A stretch of 64,000 bases of DNA from Rickettsia sp. Oklahoma-10 (GTDB lineage Bacteria; Pseudomonadota; Alphaproteobacteria; Rickettsiales; Rickettsiaceae): assembly GCF_039954865.1 (NCBI RefSeq), contig NZ_CP157197.1, positions 1,071,501 through 1,135,500 of the forward strand, in the 5' to 3' direction. A program made the position numbers and the translations under genes. Shown here in pieces: positions 20,702-32,079 of this stretch (position 1 is the stretch's first letter; the number at the start of each line of letters is the position of its first letter). Below the pieces are notes generated by a model. The model was not told the origin of the DNA and ran no database searches. It was given only the letters and a program-made list of their open reading frames with translations.

Positions 20702-21427
20702 ATGAATATCAAAGATATAGGAGTAATAGTTGCTAAAAAACCTTTAAAAGAAAATATCTTTATTATTACAGTTTTTACTAAAAATTATGGTTTATATTCG
20801 GGAGTTATAAAAGAATCTTCTAAAAAAAGCAAATTTATATATCAAGAAGGTCATATTGTAGATTTTCTTTGGAAGGCAAGACTGCATGAACATATCGGCA
20901 TAGCTAAATGTGAACTCATCAAATCTTACACTGGTTATTTTATTACAAATAAAGCTAAATTATATGCCTTTAATTCTGCTATATCTTTAATCAAAGTGGT
21001 ATTTCATGAAAGAGAAGAAACTTCTAATTTTTTTTCATTTCTAATTAACTATTTAGATAATTTATCAAAAAAATTTTTTTTTCGTGATTATATTAATTTT
21101 GAGCTAGCTTTACTTGACATAGCAGGTTATAAACTCGACCTTAGCAAGTGTGCAGTTAGTAATGTAAAACAAGATTTATACTATGTATCACCTAAATCAG
21201 GTAGAGCATTATCCTATAAAATAGGAGCACCTTATAAAGATAAATTATTGATTTTACCAAAATTTTTACTTTCAGATAATAGCGAGATTACATTAGAAGA
21301 AAAAAGACAAGCTTTAACTCTAACAAACTATTTTTTTAATAGATATTTATTTCATAATAATATACACACTAAAGCACGTCAAACTTTTATGGAGCATATT
21401 CTTAATCAGGATCAAGCCGTGACTTGA
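20702..21427 (+). CDS. recO: DNA repair protein RecO
   Basis: A 241-residue RecO, which with RecR loads RecA onto SSB-coated DNA. The N-terminal OB-fold (about 1-80) begins [20 protein letters not shown] with the usual [16 protein letters not shown]. The helical C-terminal part contains [19 protein letters not shown] followed by [12 protein letters not shown]. The zinc cysteines seen in many RecO proteins are mostly missing. The last residues (LNQDQAVT) are encoded by a palindromic repeat that starts inside the gene. Confidence 0.92.
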   Translation: MNIKDIGVIVAKKPLKENIFIITVFTKNYGLYSGVIKESSKKSKFIYQEGHIVDFLWKARLHEHIGIAKCELIKSYTGYFITNKAKLYAFNSAISLIKVVFHEREETSNFFSFLINYLDNLSKKFFFRDYINFELALLDIAGYKLDLSKCAVSNVKQDLYYVSPKSGRALSYKIGAPYKDKLLILPKFLLSDNSEITLEEKRQALTLTNYFFNRYLFHNNIHTKARQTFMEHILNQDQAVT

Positions 21428-21492
21428 TCCTGGTATCCAAAAAATAACTTATAATATACATTTTAATGCTTTTATCAAATCACGGCATGACA
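21405..21492. repeat. RPE-like palindromic element overlapping the recO 3' end
   Basis: It begins with a perfect 9-base inverted repeat, AGGATCAAG (21408-21416) and CTTGATCCT (21423-21431), continues TGGTATCC, and closes with ATCACGGCATGAC at about 21478-21490. This is the CCGTGACTTGATC / GGTATCC repeat also seen at 50640-50716 and, in variant form, in uvrC. It supplies the recO stop codon. Confidence 0.75.
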
Positions 21493-21504
21493 AAAGAATA
21501 GTTT

Positions 21505-22188
21505 ATGAAAATACTAGCATTTGACACGACAAATAATACTGCATCGGTAGCAATATCTGAAAATGAAAATATTCTTGCATATATAGAAGAATTACGCCCT
21601 TCTATGCAATCAGAAAGTCTAATGCCCATGATAGAAAATGCAATGAAAACAGCTAAATGTTCATATGATGATCTAGATTATTTAGCGGTAACTACCGGTC
21701 CTGGTAGCTTTACCGGTATTAGAATAGGTTTAGCTAGTGCTAAAGGTATATTATTTGCCAAGGGAAATATTAAAGCAGTATCAGTGAATAATTTTGAATA
21801 TGCGTACTTTAGAGCCATAACTCAAGTTAAAAATTACGATAAGATATATGTCTTTTTAAATGCTTACCGCTCACAGCTTTATATGCAAGTTTTTCATAAA
21901 TCAAAGAAAATAGAAGAGCCGTTATTGATAGATTGTGAGTATGCTATAAAGTTGCTTGCAAATGAGAAAGATAGCATAGTTTGCTGTGGTAATGGACTTA
22001 AATTTATACATAATCAAATTATGCATTTACCGAATATAATAACCTTGCCACGTTTTGCACAAGTTAAAGCATTTGTAATTTGTAGATATATTGCTAGTAA
22101 GGAGCGATACGGTGGTATAAAGTTAAATCACTCTATCGAACCGCTTTATATACGCCCTCCTGATTCTAAAATAGTTAAAAAAGGATAA
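21505..22188 (+). CDS. tsaB: tRNA threonylcarbamoyladenosine biosynthesis protein TsaB
   Basis: A 227-residue actin-like ASKHA protein that supports TsaD in making the t6A37 tRNA modification. N-terminal [15 protein letters not shown] (about 3-17), the Q-S-E-x-L-M-P block and [19 protein letters not shown] (about 64-82) are clear TsaB signatures. The metal-binding histidines of TsaD are missing, as expected for TsaB. It starts 14 bases after the end of the repeat behind recO. A weak inverted repeat (GGATAAGATT...AATCTTAATCC) overlaps the stop codon and could help termination. Confidence 0.94.
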   Translation: MKILAFDTTNNTASVAISENENILAYIEELRPSMQSESLMPMIENAMKTAKCSYDDLDYLAVTTGPGSFTGIRIGLASAKGILFAKGNIKAVSVNNFEYAYFRAITQVKNYDKIYVFLNAYRSQLYMQVFHKSKKIEEPLLIDCEYAIKLLANEKDSIVCCGNGLKFIHNQIMHLPNIITLPRFAQVKAFVICRYIASKERYGGIKLNHSIEPLYIRPPDSKIVKKG

Positions 22189-22189
22189 G

Positions 22190-23215
22190 ATTTAATCTTA
22201 ATCCCTAATTAATTTTATCTTCTAAGTCATAGTAAAATTAACATTATACGGCTAGGTTATTATTTTTCCAATTATGATAATCCGAATCAATAATATCAAC
22301 GATTCTTCTAGACTGTCATCTGAAGCGTGATAAATTATTGTGGCTAGCTATAGCATTTGCAATATTACTCATGATTCTTGCTAAATTCTCATTTGGAAAA
22401 CGCTTTTGCAAGTTGTCCTGCTCCATAATGATATTTTCAAGCTGTGCATCATATATATTCTCATGTGATATTTTTTAGTTTCTGCTTGACAAGTTCATTT
22501 AAAGAAAAAATGGTTTGATATATATATTTAATTTATCTAATGGAATAAATTGTCATTGATTTTGCAAAATGCCAAAGTATAATATTATTAACTAATTTTT
22601 GTGATTGTTCATTGGAAATATCATTAATTAATTCTGTCAAATTTTCATATGTCATCTTGCCAAAAAGTTGCGTCTAATTTATTCTCAGGTGTATTTCAAA
22701 TTTCTTCTACCTGATCATTGGAAGTTTTTTAAAATGATTAATGAAATTTAAACCCAAATCATAAACTGTATAAAATATAAGCTGTATTGATTCTTTAATA
22801 GAATGATGAACTGAAAAAACCGTTGCTTTATGTGCATTAGTTACTTTTGCACTATAATCAAGCTTATCTAAAAGATCTGTCAAACTGATTTGAAAGATAC
22901 TTAGAGAGTTATCGTACCTTTTACTGCTTCTTGAGAGTCTATTTTAGAATTTAAAAAAGATATTTAGCTTGCACGTCTATTATGTTGCATTTTACACTTT
23001 CTTCGTCATATTGCTTAATCGAATTATCTAACACTGCTTAAAAATTCAGCAGCTTGTTCTCTTTATCATTAGTTTTCTTTGGATAAGTTATAAACTTCAA
23101 CTCATCGTTAGCAAGATAGGAGTCTGGTTTTGGAGAAATATTATGTATTATTAAATTTTGTCACTTATTAACAAGTTATGAAAAATAAATCTAAAAAACA
23201 AGTGTTTTATAGGTT
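22190..23215 (-). pseudogene. decayed ORF of unknown family
   Basis: On the minus strand, pieces in shifting frames read as one hydrophilic protein. From high to low coordinates: PDSYLANDELKFITYPKKTN, KQYDEESVKCNIIDVQAKYL, ENLTELINDISNEQSQKLVN, QLENIIMEQDNLQKRFPNEN and RIVDIIDSDYHNWKNNNLAV. The composition and runs of dozens of codons without stops show a former gene of at least 300 codons. I do not recognise the family. A short RPE fragment (GGATTCCCGCAATGACATA) follows at about 23220-23240. Confidence 0.55.
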
Positions 23216-23381
23216 ATACTGGATTCCCGCAATGACATAAAAAATATGACCAATCCATGTAACAACGCTGAGCTTGTAGCAAAACCAGTTTGCAATACTA
23301 AAATTATTACTACTATAAATTATATTGTAGATATCCGTGATCAAACTAATTGGTGATAATATTACGAGCAATTATTAATCA

Positions 23382-25871
23382 CTATAATTGCCTCTGTTCT
23401 TGCATTAGCTCAAAAACTTCAACTATGTCATTTTCTCTAATATCTTCGTAATTTTCAAATGCTATACCGCACTCATATCCTTCTCTAACTTCTTTAACTT
23501 CATCTTTAAAGCGTTTTAATGTTCTGAGTTTTCCTTCATGAATGACTATATTATCACGTAATAGGCGTACGCCCGCTCCTTTCTTAATAACCCCTTTAGT
23601 TACATAGCTACCAGCAATTTTTCCAACTTTAGTAATATTAAACACTTGTCTAATTTCTACGCTTCCGATATATTGCTCTCGGACAAGCGGAGCAAGCATA
23701 CCACTCATAATGGTTTTTATGTCATCAATTAAATTATATATAATACTATAATATCTAATATCAACTTTTTCTTTTACTGCAGCAGTTAAGGCATTTGCCC
23801 CTGCTCTAACATTAAAGCCAACAATAATAGCTGAAGAAGCATGTGCAAGAGATATATCAGATTCCGTTATCGGCCCTACACCACTATGAAGTATACAGAT
23901 TCTTATCTCATCACTCGGTAATTTTAATAAACTACTCAAAATAGCTTCAACTGAACCATGAACATCACCTTTAATAATTAAAGGTAAATCCTTAATTTTA
24001 CTATTACCAGAAGCTTTCAAAAATAAATCTTCTAAGCTTGAACGCGGGACAATAGATATTTTCTTTTCTTTAGCAAGGCGCATTCTATATTCAGCTATAT
24101 CTTTTGCTTGTTTCTCATTTTGTACTACATTAAATTTAACACCGGCAAAAGGTACTTCGTTTAAACCTTGAATTTCTACAGGAACAGATGGAGTTGCTTC
24201 CGATATTTCTACACCCCTATCATTAGTCATCTTTTTAACTTTACCGTAAGAAGTACCGGCTATTATAATATCACCATTTTTTAAAGTACCTCGCTGAACT
24301 AATATAGTGGTTAGCGCTCCTCTTCCTTTTTCAATTTTTGACTCTATAACAACACCAACAGCTGAACCGAAAGGGCTTGATTTTAAATCCTGCATTTCTG
24401 CAATTAATAAAATTGCTTCCTCAAGTTTATCTAAGTTAATTTTCTTTAGTGCCGAGATAGGAATAACCATAACGTCACCCCCTGCTTCTTCACTAATAAT
24501 TCCATAAATATATAACTCGTTTTTTATACGCTCAATATCAATATCAGGCTTATCAATCTTATTAATAGCAACAATTATAGGAACACCAGCTGCTTTCGCA
24601 TGATTAATTGCTTCAACCGTTTGTGTTTTGATTCCATCATCTGCCGCGACTACTATAATAACTATATCTGTGACTTTAGCACCTCTTGACCTCATTTCCG
24701 AAAAAGCTTCATGCCCAGGAGTATCAATAAAAGTAATTGCTCTACCGTCTGCGAGCGTTACTCTATAAGCACCAATATGTTGAGTAATTCCTCCTAGCTC
24801 ACCTGCAGCAATATCTGTAGATTTAAGAGCATCAAGTAATGAGGTTTTACCGTGATCTACATGTCCCATTACCGTTACAACCGGCGCACGTGTTCTTAAA
24901 TCTTCAACCTTATCATCACTAATTAAAACATTTTCAACATCTGATTCTTGGACTCTTTTTACCGTATGCCCTAAATTTGTTGCAACTAGTTCTGCTGTAT
25001 CGGCATCTATTGCTTGACTAGCATTAGCAAGAATACCAAGCTTCATTAACTCTTTAATTACATCCGCCACTCTTTCAGACATAGCATTTGCAAGATCACC
25101 GACTCCGATCACTTCCGGGATCATCACTTCTCTATATACTTTCTCAGGTACTTGCGATAATAATTTACGTTTTTCTTTTTCTCTTGCTCTTTTTATAGAA
25201 GCAAGACTTCTAGTCCTACCACTAACACTTTCATCATCACTAAGCATATTGAAAAGATCAATTTTTTTGAATTTTTTCGGCTCTTCTAACTTAATCTTTG
25301 GTGCAACTACTTTACTCTCTAATGTTTTATCTAAATCTTTCTCTGATTCTATACCATAACGTGTTCGCATCCCTACTAAATGAGACTTTACAAAAGTTTC
25401 TTCTTTCTTTTTAGATATTTGTAACGGTATATCTGCATCACCTTGAATGATTTTAGCACTAACTTCTACTTTATTTTTTTCAGTATTTTGCTGTGTTTGT
25501 TTAAGTTCTTTATCAGTTTCTAGCACTTCTACTTTTGAGTTAGACTGGTTAATACTTGCAAGTTTACTTAAAGTGCTTATTTGTGAAGAGTCATTTAATT
25601 TAGATTGCTCAGCAGCTTTTTTCAGAATAGATAAACGTCTGTTAAATTCTTCCTTATTAGCATCAATAATAGTTTGATCTAAGCTATTTCTCTCTTTATT
25701 TAATGAAAGGGTAGTAGTACTGGTAGAGCTTTTTCTAACTTCTACTAACGTTTTAGATTTAGCATTAACAAAGCTTTGAGCTCCTGTAAGAGAGTCAAAA
25801 GACTTATTAAGCGATAATTTTGAATTGCCAAGTGTCAACTTTTTAGGTTTGATTTCCTGGTTATCCGTCAT
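23382..25871 (-). CDS. infB: translation initiation factor IF-2
   Basis: An 829-residue IF-2, the GTPase that places fMet-tRNA on the 30S P site. The variable, charged N-terminal region (1-about 240) is followed by the IF2-N domain ([19 protein letters not shown]) and the G domain with [12 protein letters not shown] (near residue 337), DTPGHEAF and NKIDK. Domains II, III and the fMet-tRNA-binding C2 domain (up to [13 protein letters not shown]) are complete. It is the last gene of the rimP-nusA-infB run and is separated from nusA by 226 bases that contain a repeat element. Confidence 0.98.
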   Translation of the reverse strand: MTDNQEIKPKKLTLGNSKLSLNKSFDSLTGAQSFVNAKSKTLVEVRKSSTSTTTLSLNKERNSLDQTIIDANKEEFNRRLSILKKAAEQSKLNDSSQISTLSKLASINQSNSKVEVLETDKELKQTQQNTEKNKVEVSAKIIQGDADIPLQISKKKEETFVKSHLVGMRTRYGIESEKDLDKTLESKVVAPKIKLEEPKKFKKIDLFNMLSDDESVSGRTRSLASIKRAREKEKRKLLSQVPEKVYREVMIPEVIGVGDLANAMSERVADVIKELMKLGILANASQAIDADTAELVATNLGHTVKRVQESDVENVLISDDKVEDLRTRAPVVTVMGHVDHGKTSLLDALKSTDIAAGELGGITQHIGAYRVTLADGRAITFIDTPGHEAFSEMRSRGAKVTDIVIIVVAADDGIKTQTVEAINHAKAAGVPIIVAINKIDKPDIDIERIKNELYIYGIISEEAGGDVMVIPISALKKINLDKLEEAILLIAEMQDLKSSPFGSAVGVVIESKIEKGRGALTTILVQRGTLKNGDIIIAGTSYGKVKKMTNDRGVEISEATPSVPVEIQGLNEVPFAGVKFNVVQNEKQAKDIAEYRMRLAKEKKISIVPRSSLEDLFLKASGNSKIKDLPLIIKGDVHGSVEAILSSLLKLPSDEIRICILHSGVGPITESDISLAHASSAIIVGFNVRAGANALTAAVKEKVDIRYYSIIYNLIDDIKTIMSGMLAPLVREQYIGSVEIRQVFNITKVGKIAGSYVTKGVIKKGAGVRLLRDNIVIHEGKLRTLKRFKDEVKEVREGYECGIAFENYEDIRENDIVEVFELMQEQRQL

Positions 25872-25879
25872 ATTTAAAA

Positions 25880-26097
25880 CCTTTGTGTTTCTTGTTTTTC
25901 CCGTCTATTACAAAGAAAAGCTAATTGTCTAATTCTGTACTAATGTTATTTCTACGGAAACGGGAATCTATAATAAAATATTCTAATAATAAAAGAATAT
26001 ACTTAATAAAACAAACCTATAGTAAAAAGCAAGTTTTTATAGGTTCGTTCTCACTTCCTGCTGTTGTAGGAATGACATACACCCTACACCCAATTCT
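25880..26097. repeat. palindromic repeat between nusA and infB
   Basis: Contains an 8-base inverted repeat AACCTATA (26014-26021) / TATAGGTT (26038-26045) and a second arm pair-like block with CTTCCTGCTGTTGTAGGAAT near 26055. These look like degenerate RPE pieces. They sit inside what is normally one operon, so the transcript must read through them or infB needs its own promoter. Confidence 0.5.
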
Positions 26098-27609
26098 CTA
26101 ATTACCTTTTAACTCACTATGCTGTTTAGCAGTTTTAATCAGCAATTTAACATTTTCGTCGGTTATATTAGAATTTGGAGCTAAATTTTTAAATTCATTT
26201 ATGCTCATCTCTCCTAAATCCTCTATAGTCTTTATACCATATTCGGCAAATTTTAATACTAATTCAAGTGGTAATTCTAATATATCTATTAATTCTTGCT
26301 CAACCCCCAGTTCCTCTAACTTTTTGATAACCTTTTCATTTTTAAGGTCAACGTAATTAATAGCTCGATTTTTGATCTCTACAGCAAGTTCTTCCTCAAA
26401 ACCTTCAATTCTTGTTAAAGTACTAATCTCACTACTTGCAATTTGTTCTACCGAATTAAATCCCGTTACTGATAAAAGCTGACCTATAACTTCTTCAACA
26501 TCCAAAGCTTCCATAAATAATTCTGTAGAAGTTAAGAATTCTTCATTTCTTCTTTTTGATTCTTGCTCTTCAGTCATTATGTCAATATTCCAACCAGTAA
26601 GTTTAGAAGCTAAGCGGACATTCTGCCCTCTTCTACCTACTGCAATACTTTGATTTTCTTGCGAGACTACTACTTCTACCTTATGCCTATCCTCATCAAT
26701 CAAAATTTTTGTGATTTCATTAGCTGCAAGCGGAGCAAGAGCATTAACTATAAACTGTGCAAGATCATTACTCCATAATACTATATCAATTTTCTCTCCA
26801 TTTAACTCATTTGTTACGGCTTTTACTCTATTACCTCTAATACCTACGCATGAGCCTACAGGATCTATACTACTATCTGAAGCAAATACCGCTATTTTTG
26901 CTTTTGAACCAGGATCACGTGCTACCGATTTTATTTGAATAATATCTTCAAGAATTTCAGGTACTTCTAGCTTAAATAGCTTAACCAGCATTTGGTTATC
27001 TACTCTAGACAAGAAAATTTGAGGTCCTTTTGTTTCTTGCCTTACATCCTGTACATATGCTTTTATACGATCACTAGGTTTAAAGTTCTCACCCTTAATT
27101 AATTGATCTTTTTTTATTATTGCTTCAGCACGACCTAGATCGACTATGATATCACCATATTCTATTCTTTTAACTATCCCGTTTATAATTTCACCTTTTC
27201 TATCTTTAAAGTCATGATATTGTTTTTCACGTTCAGCTTCTATAACACGTTGAGTTATAACTTGTTTTGCAGCTTGAGCCGATATTCTAGCATGATCAAT
27301 CGGTGGTAAATATTCATATATCTCATCACCAATTTTAGCTTCCGGATTGTCTATTACAGCTTCTTTAAATGAGATTTGCGTTAAGTAATCTTCTACATTT
27401 TCTACTATTTTTAAGATCCTTAAAAGATTTATCTCACCAGTCTTCCTATTGATCTGAGCTTTAATATTATATTCATTACCGTATTTTTTGCGTCCTGCTA
27501 CTTGTACCGCTTGTTCAACCGTTGAAATTAAAATTTCTTTTGATATGCCTTTCTCGCGTGCTACAGAATCTATAATTTGTAAAATTTCCACATTACCTAT
27601 ATTAGACAT
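26098..27609 (-). CDS. nusA: transcription termination/antitermination protein NusA
   Basis: A 503-residue NusA. The N-terminal RNA-polymerase-binding domain (1-about 130) leads to S1 (about 139-200, GEIINGIVKRIEYGDIIVDL) and two KH domains (about 230-345, with DPVGSCVGIRGNRVKAVTNE and QSIAVGRRGQNVRLASKLTG). The acidic C-terminal repeats (about 365-500) are present, as is usual in proteobacteria. NusA acts on elongating RNA polymerase in pausing, termination and rRNA antitermination. It starts 11 bases after rimP. Confidence 0.97.
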   Translation of the reverse strand: MSNIGNVEILQIIDSVAREKGISKEILISTVEQAVQVAGRKKYGNEYNIKAQINRKTGEINLLRILKIVENVEDYLTQISFKEAVIDNPEAKIGDEIYEYLPPIDHARISAQAAKQVITQRVIEAEREKQYHDFKDRKGEIINGIVKRIEYGDIIVDLGRAEAIIKKDQLIKGENFKPSDRIKAYVQDVRQETKGPQIFLSRVDNQMLVKLFKLEVPEILEDIIQIKSVARDPGSKAKIAVFASDSSIDPVGSCVGIRGNRVKAVTNELNGEKIDIVLWSNDLAQFIVNALAPLAANEITKILIDEDRHKVEVVVSQENQSIAVGRRGQNVRLASKLTGWNIDIMTEEQESKRRNEEFLTSTELFMEALDVEEVIGQLLSVTGFNSVEQIASSEISTLTRIEGFEEELAVEIKNRAINYVDLKNEKVIKKLEELGVEQELIDILELPLELVLKFAEYGIKTIEDLGEMSINEFKNLAPNSNITDENVKLLIKTAKQHSELKGN

Positions 27610-27619
27610 AAATTATCTC

Positions 27620-28105
27620 TTACTGCTTTAGCAATTTTTGAAATACTTCTTCTGTTAAAACTAGATTAGCATTTTTAATTAAATTATAATCAATTAGTAC
27701 TTCTTGTTCTTCACATTTTAAATATATTTTATTATTTTCGGCTTTAATTATTTTACCCTGATAACAGATTTTGTCGTTCAATGATTCTTTAAGTTTGATT
27801 TTAACTTCTCTTCCCAAAAATCTATTATAATTTTCAAACTTTACTAACGGACGTTCAAGACCACTTGATACTACTTCTAAAGAATATGCATCTTCTATTA
27901 AATTTTCAACATCTAGAATAGCAGAAATAGTCCTACTTACTTTTGTACAATCTTCCACAGATACTTTTTCACCGTTTAAGCTATCAATCAATATCTCAAC
28001 TACTTTAGAGTTAACACCTTTAAACTTAACAAGGACTAACTCAAAACCCATATTCATCAAGGATTCTTCTATTACATTTGTTATTTGTTGTTCAATAGCT
28101 TGCAT
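27620..28105 (-). CDS. rimP: ribosome maturation factor RimP
   Basis: A 161-residue RimP, needed for 30S subunit assembly. Signatures: the N-terminal domain with [14 protein letters not shown]-like sequence ([20 protein letters not shown]), the loop [20 protein letters not shown], and [14 protein letters not shown]. The Sm-like C-terminal domain follows. It is the first gene of the rimP-nusA-infB block and is preceded at 16 bases by an intrinsic-terminator-like hairpin, so the operon may be attenuated. Confidence 0.96.
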   Translation of the reverse strand: MQAIEQQITNVIEESLMNMGFELVLVKFKGVNSKVVEILIDSLNGEKVSVEDCTKVSRTISAILDVENLIEDAYSLEVVSSGLERPLVKFENYNRFLGREVKIKLKESLNDKICYQGKIIKAENNKIYLKCEEQEVLIDYNLIKNANLVLTEEVFQKLLKQ

Positions 28106-28120
28106 ATTCGATGTTTATAA

Positions 28121-28145
28121 CAAAAAAGGTGGGATAAACCCACCT
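28121..28145 (-). terminator. intrinsic terminator or attenuator in the rimP leader
   Basis: Read on the minus strand: AGGTGGG (28145-28139), a 5-base loop TTTAT, CCCACCT (28133-28127), then a run of six T. A perfect 7-base-pair GC-containing stem with an immediate U tract is the standard Rho-independent form and is striking in this AT-rich DNA. It ends only 16 bases before the rimP start codon, so it either stops transcription from upstream or works as a leader attenuator. Confidence 0.75.
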
Positions 28146-28149
28146 ATCT

Positions 28150-30100
28150 ATAATTTTTATAATGCTTATCCATAGCAAAGGATACACTAATTAAAATATA
28201 TAAGCAATATTTAACTTCATCTTTTTCATACTTTATTGTTATGCCTACAGAAGCAAGAATCCAGAAAAACATATAAAAAATTTGTTTTTTACATGTTTAT
28301 TTTATCAGATATGTATCTAATATTAATATTTTTCTAGATTCCTACCTTCACGGTCAAGCGTTGTTATAGACTACCAATGTCATTCCTAGCTAAAAGCAGC
28401 TTTATTGCATAACTCGAAAAAACTCCTCTGTGTTATATATTCAATGGGTAAATACTCGATAATACCTCTTACCCGCTTAGAATTTCCTCCTGATAAGCAA
28501 AATTCTTCTACATAAATCAAGTATTCACAAACCACATTTTCTCTTCTAATAAACGCTGTACATTAATTGTTACAAGAGTTAGGACCACAAATTTCACAAG
28601 TGTTAACTTTTAAAGGCCTAATAACAATTCTTTAGTTATTCTAGCGATATTAGAAATGTATCCCCCATATAATATGATTATATGGTATCTTGAGCATACA
28701 ATTTATCATAGTGCACATTAGTATCACATATTACTCCTGTTAATTTTTACAGCTGAATCTAATGGGAATGCATCACTGTTTTTATTGCTAATAGAGTGAC
28801 TAATGTGTAGATCACGGCGGGAATCTTAACATTTGCTTCATTTGTTATATTATTAATCCTAGAAATGGGATGACTTTGCCTTGACCACCGATGATAAGAA
28901 TAAGATCTTGATTGATTTTTATATCCTTTTACTAGCTGATTTTCAGAATCAAGCAGATACTTTGTGACAATTCTATTAGGATTTTTCTTTAGACATTCAT
29001 AATACTAACCTTCTTAATCATGACCGGTTTTTATAACTGTAAATTCACTGTTCTTAATGTAACAGCAGTATATTTGCTCTTGTTTGCATGGTATTACTTG
29101 CTTGTGCATTTCGATTTTTATTTTATGAAATTTAAAAACTCTCTATAGTTATATTTTTCTTTTAATTCATCGTATTGTTTCTTTGCAGTACTTACAAAAT
29201 GCTCTCCTAATATTATTTGTTGTTACTAACGTGTTACCCTCTTCTACACTTGATATACGTTCTGTAGCAAAAGGAATATTACGTCCTACATGTACATGTA
29301 TACAAACAATTTTTGATAACACCTTTTTAAATTTACACTCTTTCCCTAACACTGATCGGATCACTTCTGAAAGATCTACTTCATCTGTTTCACTATATGC
29401 CCTAAAACCTTTAGAATACTACTGCCGTAAGATTTAAAAAATTTTTCATTACGTTTGACTGTATTCCTTTCTCAGGTTTTTCAGTATTAAAAAAATTCAT
29501 TTACTACTGCTTCATATTTAGCTACTAAATTTTTATGAAAATTTAAAGCTTTAGTAAAAGCTAAATTAAATCCTTAAATAACTCAGCAGCTTTTTTATTT
29601 TTTCACTATAAGTTGTTCTAGACATGATGATTCCTTTTTTAATAATATAACTCGTACTATAATATAAATATTATTGTGTATTTTAAATACAAATTACCTT
29701 ATTATAGACATTTTTTAACAAGTTTTACCGACTACGAGTTATGTAACCTTATGTATTTGCAGTATATAAAGATATATCAGAGCACTATAATATTTCCCTT
29801 AATCATTTGGTAAAAGTGGTCCATAGATCAGCATAATTAGAATATATTATAAGTAGTAAAGGAAAGGGAGTAGGAATTAAGCTAGCAATTTAGTCCTTCT
29901 TCTATGAAGTTGGGAGCTATAATAGCAAAATAAGAACCTAATATGGATATAGTAGAATGTTCCAATAAAAACACTAATAGCTGTAGAATTACAAATTCAT
30001 GCCAATTTTATATAAAGAAGCAAGTGAAGCATTTATAAAAACATTGGATAATTATACACTAGAAGATACAATAATTACTAAAATAATTCAAATTAAAGAT
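28150..30100. pseudogene. 2 kb of decayed DNA with unknown minus-strand gene remains
   Basis: At 28230-28400 lie RPE-like pieces (GATTCCTACCTTCACGGTCA, ATGTCATTCCTAGC). On the minus strand at about 29640-29167, frame-shifting pieces run MSRTTYSEKIKKLL, then FTKALNFHKNLVAKYEAVVN, then NTEKPEKGIQSNVMKN, then the open stretch with HVHVGRNIPFATERISSVEE. Further pieces between 28500 and 29100 include NPNRIVTKYLLDSENQLV. I see a resemblance to Hsp70-type sequence in places but not enough to name it. The remaining parts are AT-rich and empty. Confidence 0.5.
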
Positions 30101-30103
30101 AAG

Positions 30104-30874
30104 TTATAGAAAATAGCCATTTTTTCTTTTTCCACATATCAAGAATTCTTTATTCCCCTTAGCACCTAGTATAGGGCTTTCTATTATACCGCATATTTTA
30201 AAATTATGCTCTTTCTCAAGCCAATCTTTGATTTTATCGCATACTTTTTGATGTAGAATAGGATTTTTTATGATACCACCTTTTTCAACCTCATGCTTTT
30301 TAACTTCAAATTGTGGTTTTATTAAAGCAATAAGTATACAATCTTCTTTAGCTAAATTTAGTGAAGTCGGTAATATAGTAGTTAAACTAATAAAGCTGGC
30401 ATCACACACAATTAAATCAGGCTTCATTGTTATTTGTTTATCGGTTAAGTATCGTGCATTAGTCTTCTCAAGCACTTTAATTTGCAAATTGTCGCGTAAT
30501 TTAGGATGAAGCTCACCATAACCAACATCTACAGCAAAAATGAATTTTGCCTTACGCTCAAGTAACACTTGGGTAAAACCACCGGTACTACTACCAATAT
30601 CAATACAAACTAAATTTTCAGTAGTAATTTTAAAATAATCTAAAGCGGCAATTAACTTGAATGCACCCCTTGAAACATAATTATGTTTGAATAGCTTTAC
30701 CTTAATATCAGTGTCATTTATATTAACCTGTATCCCGGGCTTAATTAACTGCTCATACTTATTATGTACTTTACCTTGAATAATCAAGCTTTGCGCTATG
30801 GTAATATCTGTTACAAAACCTTTTTGCAGCAAATACTTATCAAGCCTTATTTTCTTTGCTTTAATCATTTTCAT
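30104..30874 (-). CDS. tlyA: TlyA-family rRNA 2'-O-methyltransferase (hemolysin TlyA)
   Basis: A 256-residue protein with an N-terminal S4 domain (about 8-60: IRLDKYLLQKGFVTDITIAQ) and an RrmJ-like methyltransferase domain with SAM motif I CIDIGSSTGGFTQVLL (90-105). KPDLIVCDASFISLTTILP and ALIKPQFEVKKHEVEKGGII follow and complete the K-D-K-E set. TlyA enzymes methylate rRNA and have also been reported as hemolysins in Rickettsia and Mycobacterium; which role matters here cannot be told. It lies alone, flanked by dead DNA, in the tlyA-tyrS order known for Rickettsia. Confidence 0.93.
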   Translation of the reverse strand: MKMIKAKKIRLDKYLLQKGFVTDITIAQSLIIQGKVHNKYEQLIKPGIQVNINDTDIKVKLFKHNYVSRGAFKLIAALDYFKITTENLVCIDIGSSTGGFTQVLLERKAKFIFAVDVGYGELHPKLRDNLQIKVLEKTNARYLTDKQITMKPDLIVCDASFISLTTILPTSLNLAKEDCILIALIKPQFEVKKHEVEKGGIIKNPILHQKVCDKIKDWLEKEHNFKICGIIESPILGAKGNKEFLICGKRKNGYFL

Positions 30875-30919
30875 ATTTGATTGATCTGATCTAATAGAAT
30901 TAAAATTAGTATTTAAAAA

Positions 30920-31945
30920 ATACTAACGTTTTGCTCTCCATTATCAACTAAATAATTTTTAATATTAGGATCAAGTTTAGAAACATAGGTTAGATTCTTA
31001 ATAAAATCTGCCTATAGAGTCGAATTTAATTTAATTTCTAACACTTTGATCTTACAATCGACAATATAAAATCTATTTCACCGAAAATAAAAATCTGTTG
31101 GTAATCCTAAATTTAATCTATCTTTAAAAAGTTCTAATATAACTAAATTTTCATATAATACCTCTTTAAGGTAATAACTTTATAAGTGTTTATCTTGTTC
31201 AAAGTCCTAACAAATTTCAAGCAATAACGGTATAATAAAAATACAATTTCAGCATTATAAATAAATTATTTGTTAAAATTTTTATAAAATGGCTGAAGAA
31301 AAAATAATATAGCTCGCTGTTAAGCCACCGCCTAACTGGAAATCTGCAACCTTGGGCAAGAGATAAAAAATTCACAATCTTGCCTATTCTACACCTGCAC
31401 ATAATTTTAAAAAAATTATTAAATTGATTTACCGATATTTTTTAGTTGCCGCACATCTCGTTCAATATTTAAGTCTAAATATAGTTTAGATAAAAAGCAA
31501 TGGAATATTTAGATTATGCAAAGAAGAAGGATAGCTGCCATTAAGTATAGAGGTTAAAGGATTTTCTACTTTTTTTAGCAAGACTAAGAGTTAATAAAGT
31601 GACCATCCCTATACGCCCCACAAGGGATTATGTTATATTATGATCAAGGGCGAATTTTGAGAACTGGTCATTACATATCTTCCTTTTTGAGGTGAGCCAT
31701 CTACTATCCATTATAAATTAAGATAACAACTTAGGCATATATTGTATTTCATCAAAAATAGATCTATTAATAAAGATAAAAAGGCACACATATCTTCTTT
31801 TGCGTGCAGTATAAATATCTAAATTTTCTAACAATACATAAGATTAAGTGAGCAAATAACATTTTAACTATAGTAGTTTTTCCTGAATGCCTAGAACCGA
31901 TGCCAAATACTAGAAAAACTTAGAATATTTCTCTACTACTTTGTG
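30920..31945 (-). pseudogene. relic of an AAA ATPase with DUF4143 domain
   Basis: Minus-strand pieces in order follow a DUF4143 ATPase. Near 31900-31850, GSRHSGKTTIVKMLFAH is the P-loop region with a damaged first glycine part. Near 31460-31370, ERDVRQLKNIG is the family's ERDVR block, and RIGKIVNFLSLAQGC matches the R-T-G-Q-L-x-N block that follows it. At 31080-30930, IVDCKIKVLEIKLNSTL with VSKLDPNIKNYLVDNGEQNV is the C-terminal end. Many stops and frame changes make it clearly dead. These ATPases are of unclear, probably mobile or defence-linked, function. Confidence 0.75.
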
Positions 31946-32079
31946 TGATTTACAGACATAATTACAATAATAATGTAAGATTAGCAGTGATCTAGTTATA
32001 AAAATGCCAGTATTGATCCTAAGATTACATTTAAATTAGGTTAATTTATATAAAGAGGTAGGTAATACAGGGAAAGTTG

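Noticed and set aside
22189-22215. Inverted repeat after tsaB as an intrinsic terminator
   Set aside because: The stem is imperfect and AT-rich and no T run follows, so support is too weak for a separate feature.
29167-29364. 65-codon frame as a zinc-finger-like or Hsp70 fragment
   Set aside because: The CKYC motif has no partner cysteines, and the Hsp70 resemblance is too weak to name the gene.
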